DNA of 19,760 nt from a bacterium (GCA_021813235.1 JAKALG010000007.1:1-19760), one strand, 5' to 3'; shown: positions 1-4,544, counted from the first letter of the stretch. Made by a program: numbers and translations. Notes: a model not told the origin generated them from the sequence alone.

Positions 1-121
1 ATTTTTTTTCATCTCTTTTTACCACATACATAGATATAGCAGACCACATTTTATCTTTAAAATATTCTTTATATCTATATTTTCTTTTAAGAGATTTAAT
101 CTCTTTTGGTATTTCTATCAT
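1..121 (-). CDS. Hypothetical protein, partial (N-terminus only, runs off left edge)
   Basis: An open frame starts with ATG at 121 and continues to the left edge without a stop, giving 40 visible residues that begin MIEIPKEIKSLKRKYRYKEY. It is Lys/Arg/Tyr-rich and I recognise no domain. Its start overlaps the last 26 bases of the diphosphohydrolase-like gene upstream, the tight overlap style seen elsewhere in this left cluster. A weak GAAG lies about 7 bases before the ATG. The basic composition could fit a nucleic-acid-binding protein, but that is a guess. Confidence 0.5.
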   Translation of the reverse strand, partial: MIEIPKEIKSLKRKYRYKEYFKDKMWSAISMYVVKRDEKK

Positions 122-413
122 TTAATTCTTCATAGTTAAACATATTCCAAATAGTAGCTGAAAAATGGTCTTCGTCATTACACCCATTATACCACGCTAG
201 AATATGTCGTAAAGCACTTTCTTTCATACCTTCTATATCTTCGTCTTGTGCTTTTCGCCAATTATTAAATCCATACTTAATGCCTCCTAAGGTATAGTGT
301 ATAGCAACTTTCTCTAAGGGTTTATATGGGATTAAACCAAATCTAGGTTTTGTTTCGTGTTCACCTCGTTTAAAACCTCCTTTATATTCTTTTGTTTTTG
401 CAAATTTAATCAT
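96..413 (-). CDS. DUF5664-type protein (dATP/dGTP diphosphohydrolase N-terminal-like)
   Basis: This 105-residue protein has the pattern I associate with the DUF5664 / 'dATP/dGTP diphosphohydrolase, N-terminal' family: KPRFGLIP at about 22-29, then a GGIKYGFNNW block (43-52), SALRHILAW (66-74) and a closing W-N-x-F-N-Y-E helix. Family members are small phage proteins of the all-alpha NTP pyrophosphatase type, thought to hydrolyse dNTPs to monophosphates and so adjust the nucleotide pool during infection. The assignment rests on remembered family motifs, not a search. The gene follows a 50-residue gene by 37 bases and overlaps the partial gene on its left, so it probably belongs to a polycistronic minus-strand transcript. 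No Shine-Dalgarno is visible before its ATG. Confidence 0.7.
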   Translation of the reverse strand: MIKFAKTKEYKGGFKRGEHETKPRFGLIPYKPLEKVAIHYTLGGIKYGFNNWRKAQDEDIEGMKESALRHILAWYNGCNDEDHFSATIWNMFNYEELNDRNTKRD

Positions 414-450
414 ATAATTTTTAACTGTTTTTTGTATCTTTTTGATACGA

Positions 451-603
451 TTATTTACTTTTTTTATATATTTTAACTTCTATTAACTTATAATCACGAT
501 TTAGATATTCTTTTGCTAATTCTCTGGCAACCTTTTTTGTTTCATAAACTTCATTTCTATATATATCATTTTGATATAGTATTATCCAGCGTTTGAAAAT
601 CAT
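451..603 (-). CDS. Small hypothetical basic protein, 50 aa
   Basis: A complete frame begins MIFKRWIILYQNDIYRNEVY, and its ATG overlaps the TGA of the exonuclease gene in an ATGA arrangement (600-603). That overlap is the main reason for calling it real: translational coupling of this kind recurs in the neighbouring genes. The protein is rich in Lys, Tyr, Ile and Glu, lacks Cys, and is predicted mainly helical in its centre (ETKKVARELAKEYLNRDYKL). I do not recognise a family. A 5-bp inverted repeat (GTATC/GATAC, 434-448) sits just downstream, but it has no U-run on this strand. Confidence 0.6.
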   Translation of the reverse strand: MIFKRWIILYQNDIYRNEVYETKKVARELAKEYLNRDYKLIEVKIYKKSK

Positions 604-1448
604 TTAAGGGGCTTGTCTTTTTTGATAATTTCTCCTTGACTTTTTCTACCACAATTCAAACAATAATATGATTGATAGATATTTGTGCGAGTATACCTAA
701 AACCTTTTTTGTGTACTTGACTGCTTCCACAAGTAGGACAGCAGTAAATTCCCCCGTATAGTAAATTAAGATTAGGAGAATGAATATCCCAACCCCTTAA
801 TTTATAATATACTTTTTCAAGTAAGATTACATCTTGTTTATTATATTCTTTCATTGTTTTCCAAGCGTGTTTATCTCCCTTCATACAATCTTGCCACAAT
901 CCTTTCTCGGTTCTTAATTTTCTTCCGATACCTAAATAATCTCCCAAGTCATCTAATTTATTGCTATCAAACTTAAAATACTTTCTGGCTATCATTAGGG
1001 TATCTATTTTTTGGTAAAAAGACGGAGATTCAAGTCCCCATTTTACAAAACGAGCATTTGCCTTTTTTATATCAAAAGCATTTCCATTTTGAGCGATTAT
1101 AATATCGGCTTCGTCAAAAAGTTCCCAAAGTTTTTTGACAAGTTCTTCATCACTTTCTTTGTCTTTTTTCCAAGTCTTAAAATCCGGTAGTGCAACCACA
1201 TGGGTTTCTTTTTCCCCAAGATACTTATAAGCGAAACAAAGTATATACCAATATTTCTCATTCCAGAGAATATTTCCCTCATCCCAAAGAGAAAAATATG
1301 CACCGATATTTGGTGCGGTTTCCAAATCTATCAAAAGTATCTTTTTTTGATAATTAGGGTCTTTAATAAGACTAGACGACTCTAAGAGTGGTTTATAGGT
1401 TTTTGCTTCAAGGTGACTTAATTTTGGGCTTCGTGTTTTTTTTGTCAT
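600..1448 (-). CDS. DnaQ-like (DEDDy) 3'-5' exonuclease with C-terminal zinc ribbon
   Basis: This 282-residue protein carries an RNase H-fold exonuclease domain of the YprB/RNase_H_2 type. Exo I is LLIDLET (D41, E43). Exo II lies in QNGNAFD (D126). Exo III is YNKQD with Tyr202 and Asp206, the Y-x3-D spacing of the DEDDy class. These acidic residues bind two metal ions in the family and support 3'-5' hydrolysis of DNA or RNA. After about residue 230 comes a CPTC...CLNC four-cysteine ribbon (C237, C240, C263, C266), a plausible zinc site for nucleic-acid or protein binding. Basic segments flank it. The catalytic set is complete, so I expect an active nuclease; its role (recombination, host-DNA turnover or repair) is inference. 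The gene is coupled to the following 50-residue gene. Confidence 0.82.
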   Translation of the reverse strand: MTKKTRSPKLSHLEAKTYKPLLESSSLIKDPNYQKKILLIDLETAPNIGAYFSLWDEGNILWNEKYWYILCFAYKYLGEKETHVVALPDFKTWKKDKESDEELVKKLWELFDEADIIIAQNGNAFDIKKANARFVKWGLESPSFYQKIDTLMIARKYFKFDSNKLDDLGDYLGIGRKLRTEKGLWQDCMKGDKHAWKTMKEYNKQDVILLEKVYYKLRGWDIHSPNLNLLYGGIYCCPTCGSSQVHKKGFRYTRTNIYQSYYCLNCGRKSQGEIIKKDKPLK

Positions 1449-1514
1449 TTTTAAGCTTTATTTTATAATAGTTATACGACTATCTTTTAAGATTATTGTC
1501 AATAGTATAAATGT

Positions 1515-1631
1515 TCAATCTTCTGAATCCTTACTATTTAGATATGGGGCATCTTTCTCACATTCCCATTCTTTTGTCTTCCGATTATAGTAAAGAGTCT
1601 TGCAAGTTTTTTTGCATTTTTCGCACACCAT
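1515..1631 (-). CDS. Small Cys-rich zinc-ribbon-like protein, 38 aa, in an alternative frame
   Basis: A 38-codon frame starting MVCEKCKKTCKTLYYNRKTK and ending in TGA carries CxxC-x3-C plus a later Cys in EWECEKD. This resembles half or all of a small zinc ribbon ('CxKC...YYNxxTxxWxCE'). It overlaps 94 bases of the longer 81-residue frame in another phase. The amino-acid pattern looks much more protein-like than the same DNA read in the 81-codon frame. There is no Shine-Dalgarno before its ATG, as is usual for minus-strand genes here. It may be a separate overlapping gene or the true C-terminus reached by frameshift. Confidence 0.45.
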   Translation of the reverse strand: MVCEKCKKTCKTLYYNRKTKEWECEKDAPYLNSKDSED

Positions 1632-1783
1632 GTTGTTGGTAGTTTTTCTAATAATTCTAAAGCGTTGTTGTCGCTTAAAACTTCTAACCCATGTTCGACC
1701 ATAAGAGTTAGTGATATGAGATTATCTCCTTGAAAATAGAAATTGTGTTTATTGATTATTTGCTTTTTAGTTTCGTAGGTCAT
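1538..1783 (-). CDS. Hypothetical protein, 81 aa (C-terminal part uncertain)
   Basis: The start codon overlaps the stop of the previous gene as ATGA (1780-1783), which supports translation from this ATG. The first 50 residues, including DNNALELLEKLP, look like an ordinary helical protein. From about residue 51 the sequence turns into KNAKKLARLFTIIG-like text that lies over a cysteine-rich frame in another phase. I recognise no family. Either two genes overlap by 94 bases, or the C-terminus given here is not the true one. Confidence 0.45.
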   Translation of the reverse strand: MTYETKKQIINKHNFYFQGDNLISLTLMVEHGLEVLSDNNALELLEKLPTTWCAKNAKKLARLFTIIGRQKNGNVRKMPHI

Positions 1784-1950
1784 AATAAATCAACGAGATT
1801 TTTTAAATCCTTTGCATAATCCTTTACACATTTTTTATGGAAATCTTTACCCTCTGTGCTTTTTAAATATAAATAAGGTAAATGGCTTTCTAATGATGAA
1901 TAGATAGATTTAATAGTGGCTTCTACTTTTTTAATCTTTTCTTTCGTCAT
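1780..1950 (-). CDS. Hypothetical helical protein, 56 aa
   Basis: I chose the ATG at 1950 (MTKEKIKKVEATIKS) over a TTG five codons upstream, because ATG is the usual start here and the shorter form reduces the overlap with the preceding gene to 20 bases. The protein is Lys-rich, probably two helices (KEKIKKVEATIKSIYSSLESH and FHKKCVKDYAKDLKNLVDLL). No family is recognised. Its TGA overlaps the ATG of the following gene (ATGA), indicating coupled translation within a cluster of small early-type genes. Confidence 0.5.
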   Translation of the reverse strand: MTKEKIKKVEATIKSIYSSLESHLPYLYLKSTEGKDFHKKCVKDYAKDLKNLVDLL

Positions 1951-2137
1951 TTTTTTCTCTAGCAATTCTTTTAACTTGTTCTAGGGTTAAATTAGGTGCA
2001 AAATACCAAATATCCCAAATGTTTTTCCACTCTCTATATTGTCTTAGTTTTTCTTCGATGGGTATTTTTCTAGGAAATTGTATGGCTTTCCATTGTTGAA
2101 TCCATTGTTCGAGGTTTTGAATCCGTAAGGTTTCCAT
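1931..2137 (-). CDS. Hypothetical small protein, 68 aa, Trp/Arg-rich
   Basis: The frame starts METLRIQNLEQWIQQWKAIQ and has six Trp residues with many Arg/Lys and Glu residues. A C-terminal helix (NLTLEQVKRIAREKNDE) may be helix-turn-helix-like or simply amphipathic. It is the first gene of the left small-gene cluster after the terminator at about 2.2 kb, with 62 bases between. A perfect DnaA-box-like 9-mer lies about 43 bases upstream. I cannot assign a function. Confidence 0.5.
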   Translation of the reverse strand: METLRIQNLEQWIQQWKAIQFPRKIPIEEKLRQYREWKNIWDIWYFAPNLTLEQVKRIAREKNDERKD

Positions 2138-2179
2138 GCTTATATTTTAATACTTCTATAAAATAATGCAAGACAAAAC

Positions 2180-2188
2180 TGTGGATAA
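2180..2188 (-). promoter_or_regulatory. DnaA-box-like 9-mer
   Basis: The minus strand reads TTATCCACA, identical to the strongest bacterial DnaA-binding consensus. It lies between the terminator at 2200-2219 and the 68-residue gene. Only one copy is seen in the window, so it may be chance or a single regulatory site rather than an origin, which would normally hold several boxes plus an AT-rich unwinding region. Confidence 0.3.
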
Positions 2189-2199
2189 CTTTAGATAAA

Positions 2200-2219
2200 C
2201 AAAAAAGGGCAACAGCCCT
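2200..2219 (-). terminator. Rho-independent terminator after the coiled-coil gene
   Basis: On the minus strand AGGGC-TGTT-GCCCT forms a 5-bp, GC-rich hairpin followed directly by TTTTT. Flanking bases (AACAAAGGG...CCCTTTTTTGTT and CAACA...TGTTG) allow an alternative, longer hairpin from 2200 to about 2240. It sits 27 bases beyond the stop codon of the upstream gene. Confidence 0.8.
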
Positions 2220-2245
2220 AGTTTGTTGCACCCTTTGTTATTAGT

Positions 2246-2746
2246 TTATAAGTTTACAATTCCACCATTTACATTATAACTTCCTGAAGTAAAAGTGGCA
2301 TAAGTATTTCCAGCCATACCATTACTAGCAATTCTAGATAGACTAGAACAACTTTGAGTAGTTAAGGTAGTAGAATCACCACAATAATAAATATTACTAT
2401 CTACTGAAGTAATACCTCCTCTATAGTACATAGGAACTACTTGATAATGCCATCCCCAAGGTTGAGTAATAATTGGTTGATTGATAATGTTTATTTGAAA
2501 CTTTAACAGTTTCTGTGCGACTTCATCTTTTTCCTGTAATTCTTTAATCTTATCTAATCTACCAGACTTAAAATCGTCAATAGATTGCTTAATAATGGAA
2601 ATCTCTTTCTCAATTTCTCTTTTTTTCTCTTCCTTAGATTTCTTTTCTTCTAATAAATCTTTTATTATATTTTTAAGGTTCTTAATTTCTTTTTCTTGAA
2701 TCTCTTGTTCGGCGGATTCAACTGCCTTTTTTATATTATCTTTCAT
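2246..2746 (-). CDS. Coiled-coil protein with Gly/Ser/Tyr-rich C-terminus, function unknown
   Basis: The frame is open back to 2812, but I start it at the ATG at 2746 (MKDNIKKAVESAEQEIQEKE). The longer form would translate through a terminator hairpin and lie upstream of the likely transcription start at about 2764. The 166-residue product has an N-terminal Lys/Glu coiled coil of about 90 residues, then a segment with PWGWHYQVVPMYYRGG and a low-complexity tail rich in Ser, Thr, Asn and Gly (residues about 115-166) with two Cys. This layout resembles a stalk with an exposed tip, but no family is recognised. It is a single-gene unit with its own promoter and terminator, separated from the lysis genes upstream. 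A 6-bp inverted repeat (TTTCAT/ATGAAA, 2741-2758) includes the start codon and could mask it in the mRNA. Confidence 0.65.
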   Translation of the reverse strand: MKDNIKKAVESAEQEIQEKEIKNLKNIIKDLLEEKKSKEEKKREIEKEISIIKQSIDDFKSGRLDKIKELQEKDEVAQKLLKFQINIINQPIITQPWGWHYQVVPMYYRGGITSVDSNIYYCGDSTTLTTQSCSSLSRIASNGMAGNTYATFTSGSYNVNGGIVNL

Positions 2747-2770
2747 AGTTTTATGAAAGGGTGCTTTATA

Positions 2771-2799
2771 AATATATACAAAAACCCACCTCTTGTCAA
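2771..2799 (-). promoter_or_regulatory. Sigma-70 promoter TTGACA-N17-TATATT
   Basis: On the minus strand, TTGACA (2799-2794) is followed after 17 bases by TATATT (2776-2771), giving a predicted start near 2764. It drives the coiled-coil gene with a leader of about 18 bases. The -35 box lies in the loop of the terminator hairpin for the preceding unit, so promoter and terminator are superimposed. Confidence 0.65.
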
Positions 2800-2809
2800 G
2801 GTAGGTTTT
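2780..2809 (-). terminator. Rho-independent terminator of the lysis unit
   Basis: On the minus strand AAAACCTACCT pairs with AGGTGGGTTTT (11 pairs with one T-G) around a 7-base loop, followed by continued T-rich sequence. It lies 98 bases after the lysozyme gene and ends the holin/lysozyme transcript. Confidence 0.7.
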
Positions 2810-2841
2810 CATCCTATTCTATTTACCATTGTTTTAATTTG

Positions 2842-2901
2842 AGTCGTTGGACTCTGAAGAATTATATATGTAATGAGTAGGTGCTAGTGTCGAAAACTAG
2901 C
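2842..2901 (-). repeat. Two small hairpins downstream of the lysozyme gene
   Basis: Between the lysozyme stop and the terminator are a GAGTC/GACTC hairpin with a 4-base loop (about 2842-2855) and a GCTAGT/ACTAGC hairpin with a 7-base loop (2883-2901). Neither is followed by a U-run. They may stabilise the mRNA 3' end. Confidence 0.4.
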
Positions 2902-2906
2902 TTATT

Positions 2907-3311
2907 CTATTTTATCACTTTTGTTATCTTACTGCAACTCCAATGTTTCTTTAAGTCTGGTCTGTTGGCGAATATCCAAGCGGTAAGTTTTATCTGGTCG
3001 TGATAAGAGTAGTAATCTAAATTCTCTCCCATAAGTTTTGAGAAGTATTCAAATGTTCCTATCTTATACTGATAAATACCATAAGATGTGCTACCTTTTT
3101 TCCCGTCGTTATGATGAGTGGCAGTAGGCTTGAAATTACTTTCACACTTGGCTACAAGCAAGAGTTCTTTTTCTATTGCCTTGTTTGAGGCATATAATGA
3201 AATATACTCTTTAGGGGTAAGTATTACTTGCGGTTCTGCATCTGTCCTTTGTGGTTGATAACCTAACAGGGAGGCGAATACTAGAACAGCAATTATTGTT
3301 TTAGTAAACAT
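2907..3311 (-). CDS. Secreted lysozyme-like endolysin (lytic transglycosylase fold)
   Basis: The 134-residue protein starts with a basic residue and a hydrophobic segment (residues 4-17), followed by TDA-E, a plausible signal-peptidase site near residue 25; it could also act as a signal-arrest-release anchor. The mature part has the SLT/lysozyme signature: a catalytic Glu in KCESNF (E57), then STSYGIYQ (75-82), and a closing helix TAWIFAN before KKHWSC. Two Cys (C56, C126) could form a disulfide outside the membrane. The fold cleaves the glycan backbone of peptidoglycan, so this is the likely endolysin, exported by the host Sec system. It directly follows the holin gene by 25 bases, forming a lysis cassette. 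It is short for a lysozyme but comparable to small phage enzymes of this type. Confidence 0.8.
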   Translation of the reverse strand: MFTKTIIAVLVFASLLGYQPQRTDAEPQVILTPKEYISLYASNKAIEKELLLVAKCESNFKPTATHHNDGKKGSTSYGIYQYKIGTFEYFSKLMGENLDYYSYHDQIKLTAWIFANRPDLKKHWSCSKITKVIK

Positions 3312-3314
3312 AAC

Positions 3315-3330
3315 GGCTCGTAAGTGAGCC
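3315..3330 (-). repeat. Hairpin just upstream of the lysozyme start codon
   Basis: GGCTC-ACTTAC-GAGCC forms a 5-bp GC-rich stem whose base is 3 nucleotides before the ATG at 3311. It has no U-run. It occupies the position where a ribosome-binding site would be, so it may limit or time lysozyme translation relative to the holin. Confidence 0.45.
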
Positions 3331-3336
3331 AGACTT

Positions 3337-3504
3337 TTACTGTATAGGTTCAGAAGTAACCAATCTCAGTATTACATTTATTACCGAGCCAATAGTTACT
3401 AACCAACCGACGTCAGGGTATTGAGTAGAAAATGATGTAACAATTCCCACCGCACCTGTTAATATCGCAAACCAAATAGTTTTACTTTGATACCAATTTT
3501 TCAT
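3337..3504 (-). CDS. Holin-like small membrane protein, 55 aa
   Basis: The frame starts MKNWYQSKTIWFAILTGAVG, has two hydrophobic stretches (about residues 10-24 and 33-48) separated by a short polar turn (STQYPDVG), and ends ILRLVTSEPIQ. This 'SKTIWF...LRxVTxEPI' form is typical of small phage holins with two membrane helices, which form holes in the cytoplasmic membrane to trigger lysis. It lies immediately upstream of the secreted lysozyme and downstream of a minus-strand extended -10 promoter. No Shine-Dalgarno is visible; the ATG follows an AT-rich leader. Confidence 0.75.
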   Translation of the reverse strand: MKNWYQSKTIWFAILTGAVGIVTSFSTQYPDVGWLVTIGSVINVILRLVTSEPIQ

Positions 3505-3568
3505 AATTATATTGTTAATTTATAAGTCCCCTGTGAGGTATTATCCATACCAAAGGCAGGTTCTATCT

Positions 3569-3577
3569 ATTATAGCA
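3569..3577 (-). promoter_or_regulatory. Extended -10 promoter (TGCTATAAT) for the lysis unit
   Basis: The minus strand reads TGTGCTATAAT, a perfect -10 box with the TG of an extended -10 element. A weak TTGCAT lies 15 bases upstream. The predicted start is near 3562, giving a leader of about 58 bases before the holin. It is divergent from the plus-strand promoter 32 bases away. Confidence 0.6.
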
Positions 3578-3608
3578 CACTTTAGAATAATGCAAGGGGA
3601 TAAACTAC

Positions 3609-3637
3609 TTGACATTTAATATTGAAAGTAAGATAAT
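3609..3637 (+). promoter_or_regulatory. Sigma-70 promoter TTGACA-N17-GATAAT for the plus-strand island
   Basis: TTGACA (3609-3614) is followed after exactly 17 bases by GATAAT (3632-3637). The expected start, about 7 bases on, falls at or next to G3645, the first base of the tRNA-like gene, so the transcript would need little or no 5' trimming. Confidence 0.75.
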
Positions 3638-3644
3638 TTACATA

Positions 3645-3711
3645 GCGGTTTAGTGTAATGGTAGCACGGGAGGCCCATAACCTTCAAGAATAGTTCGATT
3701 CTATATCCGCA
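3645..3711 (+). tRNA. Degenerate tRNA-like gene with CAU anticodon (Met/Ile2-like)
   Basis: A cloverleaf can be drawn. The D arm is GTGT-AATGGTA-GCAC (3653-3667). The anticodon arm is GGAGG-CCCATAA-CCTTC with CAT at 3676-3678. The T arm is ATAG-TTCGATT-CTAT (3690-3704). The acceptor GCGGTT pairs with ATCCGC. Features expected of a tRNA include the TTCGATT loop and GG in the D loop. Odd points are C instead of the near-universal U at position 33, only 4 pairs in the T stem, and a 6-base acceptor stem with a T-T mismatch. The 3' end reads AACA rather than an encoded CCA. It could be a divergent functional phage tRNA, a decaying one, or a tRNA mimic forming the 5' domain of the RNA that follows. 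Confidence 0.6.
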
Positions 3712-3733
3712 ACATTTCAGTCTTTTGACAAAC

Positions 3734-3971
3734 ATTGATTATATAATTCTGGGGATTCCCACAAATAGTGAAGTGGTGCGATTTACATAAATTCCGTTGT
3801 AAGTCAAAGAACGTACGTGGGTTGATAGCCCCTTAGGACTGTGTGACGGCACTATATCTTTAAGATAAAGTTGAACTATAAAAGACGTGTAAGGTGACCA
3901 TAAAGAAACTATTGACCGTTAGGACAATAAGCCTTAACCAAATCCTTACTCCCCAGAACTATGTAATCAAT
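3734..3971 (+). ncRNA. Structured RNA of about 240 nt closed by a 22-pair stem
   Basis: Positions 3734-3755 pair with 3950-3971: eight perfect pairs (ATTGATTA/TAATCAAT), a short run with one G-T and one mismatch, then nine perfect pairs (TTCTGGGGA/TCCCCAGAA). Inside are an 8-pair hairpin, GATTTACA/TGTAAGTC (3780-3805), enclosed by CCCAC/GTGGG (3758-3762 with 3817-3821). A probable ATAGCC/GGcaCTAT helix spans 3825-3855. A further hairpin is TATTG-A-CC-GTTA-GG-A-CAATA (3910-3929). No convincing open frame crosses it. It lies between the tRNA-like gene and a gene whose Shine-Dalgarno begins 5 bases after the closing stem, so it could be a free-standing RNA or a cis-acting leader. I match it to no known RNA family. 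Confidence 0.65.
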
Positions 3972-3985
3972 CATAAGAGGCAATC

Positions 3986-4153
3986 ATGGCAAAATTCGTA
4001 AACATAATACCAAAGTGTGAGCTTTGCGGTGGTGAGCTTGCATTATCGGCTGTGCATGTGGATTTAGTTCACTGCTGGTATGTCTTATTCTGTTCCTGTA
4101 TAGTTTGTGGTGAAGAGCAAATAATTACTCTATTACTAGGAGGTCCATCATGA
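3986..4153 (+). CDS. Small zinc-ribbon-like protein, 55 aa
   Basis: Starts MAKFVNIIPKCELCGGELAL and later has FCSCIVCGEE; the pair of C-x2-C motifs (C11/C14 and, after a 22-residue spacer, C38/C41, with C36 nearby) makes a four-cysteine zinc ribbon likely. The strand turn between them is aromatic and hydrophobic (VHCWYVLFC). An AGAGG site (3976-3980) precedes the ATG by 5 bases. The stop TGA overlaps the ATG of the next gene (ATGA, 4150-4153). It is the first gene of a three-gene coupled plus-strand operon behind a structured RNA. The function is unknown; nucleic-acid or RNA binding is a reasonable inference from the fold and setting. Confidence 0.65.
   Translation: MAKFVNIIPKCELCGGELALSAVHVDLVHCWYVLFCSCIVCGEEQIITLLLGGPS
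4138..4143 (+). promoter_or_regulatory. Strong Shine-Dalgarno AGGAGG
   Basis: A perfect AGGAGG lies 6 bases before the ATG at 4150, and a second strong site (GGAGG, 4338-4342) lies 4 bases before the ATG at 4347. They fix both starts and contrast with the minus-strand genes, which lack such sites. Confidence 0.8.
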
Positions 4154-4350
4154 AACCTATCATGAAAGTATCAACCTTTTGCAAAACCTGTTTTATGGAA
4201 AAAAAAGACGGGGACGCAAAAAGGGGAACAGCGTATATCTACCAAATCAACGACAATGCCTTTTTTGTTCAAATCTACTTTAAAAAATGCGAACATAAAA
4301 GGACTGCCATTTTAACCAAAGAGCAAATAGAGAAAATGGAGGTTAAATGA
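4150..4350 (+). CDS. Small Cys-containing hypothetical protein, 66 aa
   Basis: Starts MKPIMKVSTFCKTCFMEKKD, with a CxxC (C11, C14) and a later KKCEHKR (C47, H49), a possible CCCH-type zinc site. The middle (GTAYIYQINDNAFFVQIYFKKC) looks like a beta hairpin. The protein is basic overall. The ATG is preceded by a perfect AGGAGG and overlaps the previous stop. Its own stop overlaps the HNH gene start (ATGA, 4347-4350). I recognise no family. Tight coupling between the zinc-ribbon protein and the HNH protein suggests the three act in the same process. Confidence 0.65.
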   Translation: MKPIMKVSTFCKTCFMEKKDGDAKRGTAYIYQINDNAFFVQIYFKKCEHKRTAILTKEQIEKMEVK

Positions 4351-4544
4351 AGCACTGGAAGCGTTCTCGTAAGTTCAATAGACACCATTTAATTCCTAAG
4401 TGTCGTGGTGGAAGAAGTGAAAAAAATCTTCTCAAAATGGATATGGAAAGACACAAAGCGTGGCACTTTCTATTTAACAACCTAACTCTTGACGAAGTAA
4501 TAGAACTTCTACAAAGAGTTAAAAAAATCAAAGCATCTCAATAG
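4347..4544 (+). CDS. Small HNH-type protein, 65 aa
   Basis: The sequence NRHHLIPKCRGG (11-22), then ENLLK-like SEKNLLKMD with Asn27, and RHKAWH (H36, H40) follows the H-N-H order of His-Me finger endonucleases. The C-terminal helix is LTLDEVIELLQRV. HNH motifs bind one metal ion and cut DNA in homing, restriction and packaging enzymes. At 65 residues this is little more than the bare motif, without the usual CxxC zinc pairs, so it may need a partner for specificity or may have lost activity. The start is fixed by GGAGG and by the overlap with the previous gene. The stop codon lies in the terminator hairpin shared with the facing gene. Confidence 0.7.
   Translation: MKHWKRSRKFNRHHLIPKCRGGRSEKNLLKMDMERHKAWHFLFNNLTLDEVIELLQRVKKIKASQ

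Noticed and set aside
434..448. GTATC-TTTTT-GATAC inverted repeat
   Set aside because: Only five AT-rich pairs and no U-run on the coding (minus) strand; not convincing as a terminator.
1471..1502. Possible promoter before the exonuclease gene (TTGACA ... TATAAC) with an ATCTT/AAGAT palindrome
   Set aside because: The spacer is 20 bases and the -10 box is imperfect; too weak to list as a promoter, although the palindrome at 1482-1493 could be an operator.
2747..2812. Extended N-terminus of the coiled-coil protein (extra 22 codons)
   Set aside because: The segment contains a terminator hairpin and the promoter boxes, and lies upstream of the predicted transcription start.
3725..3747. TTGACA and TATAAT on the plus strand just after the tRNA-like gene
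   Set aside because: Both boxes are perfect, but the spacer is only 11 bases, far too short for a sigma-70 promoter; the TATAAT is part of the closing stem of the structured RNA.
3734..3971. Group I intron or mobile element with terminal inverted repeats
   Set aside because: AAGATATAGT on the minus strand recalls a group I core element, but the partner core sequences are missing and there is no interrupted gene. The inverted repeats enclose only 194 bases, which contain further RNA-like helices, and there is no target duplication.
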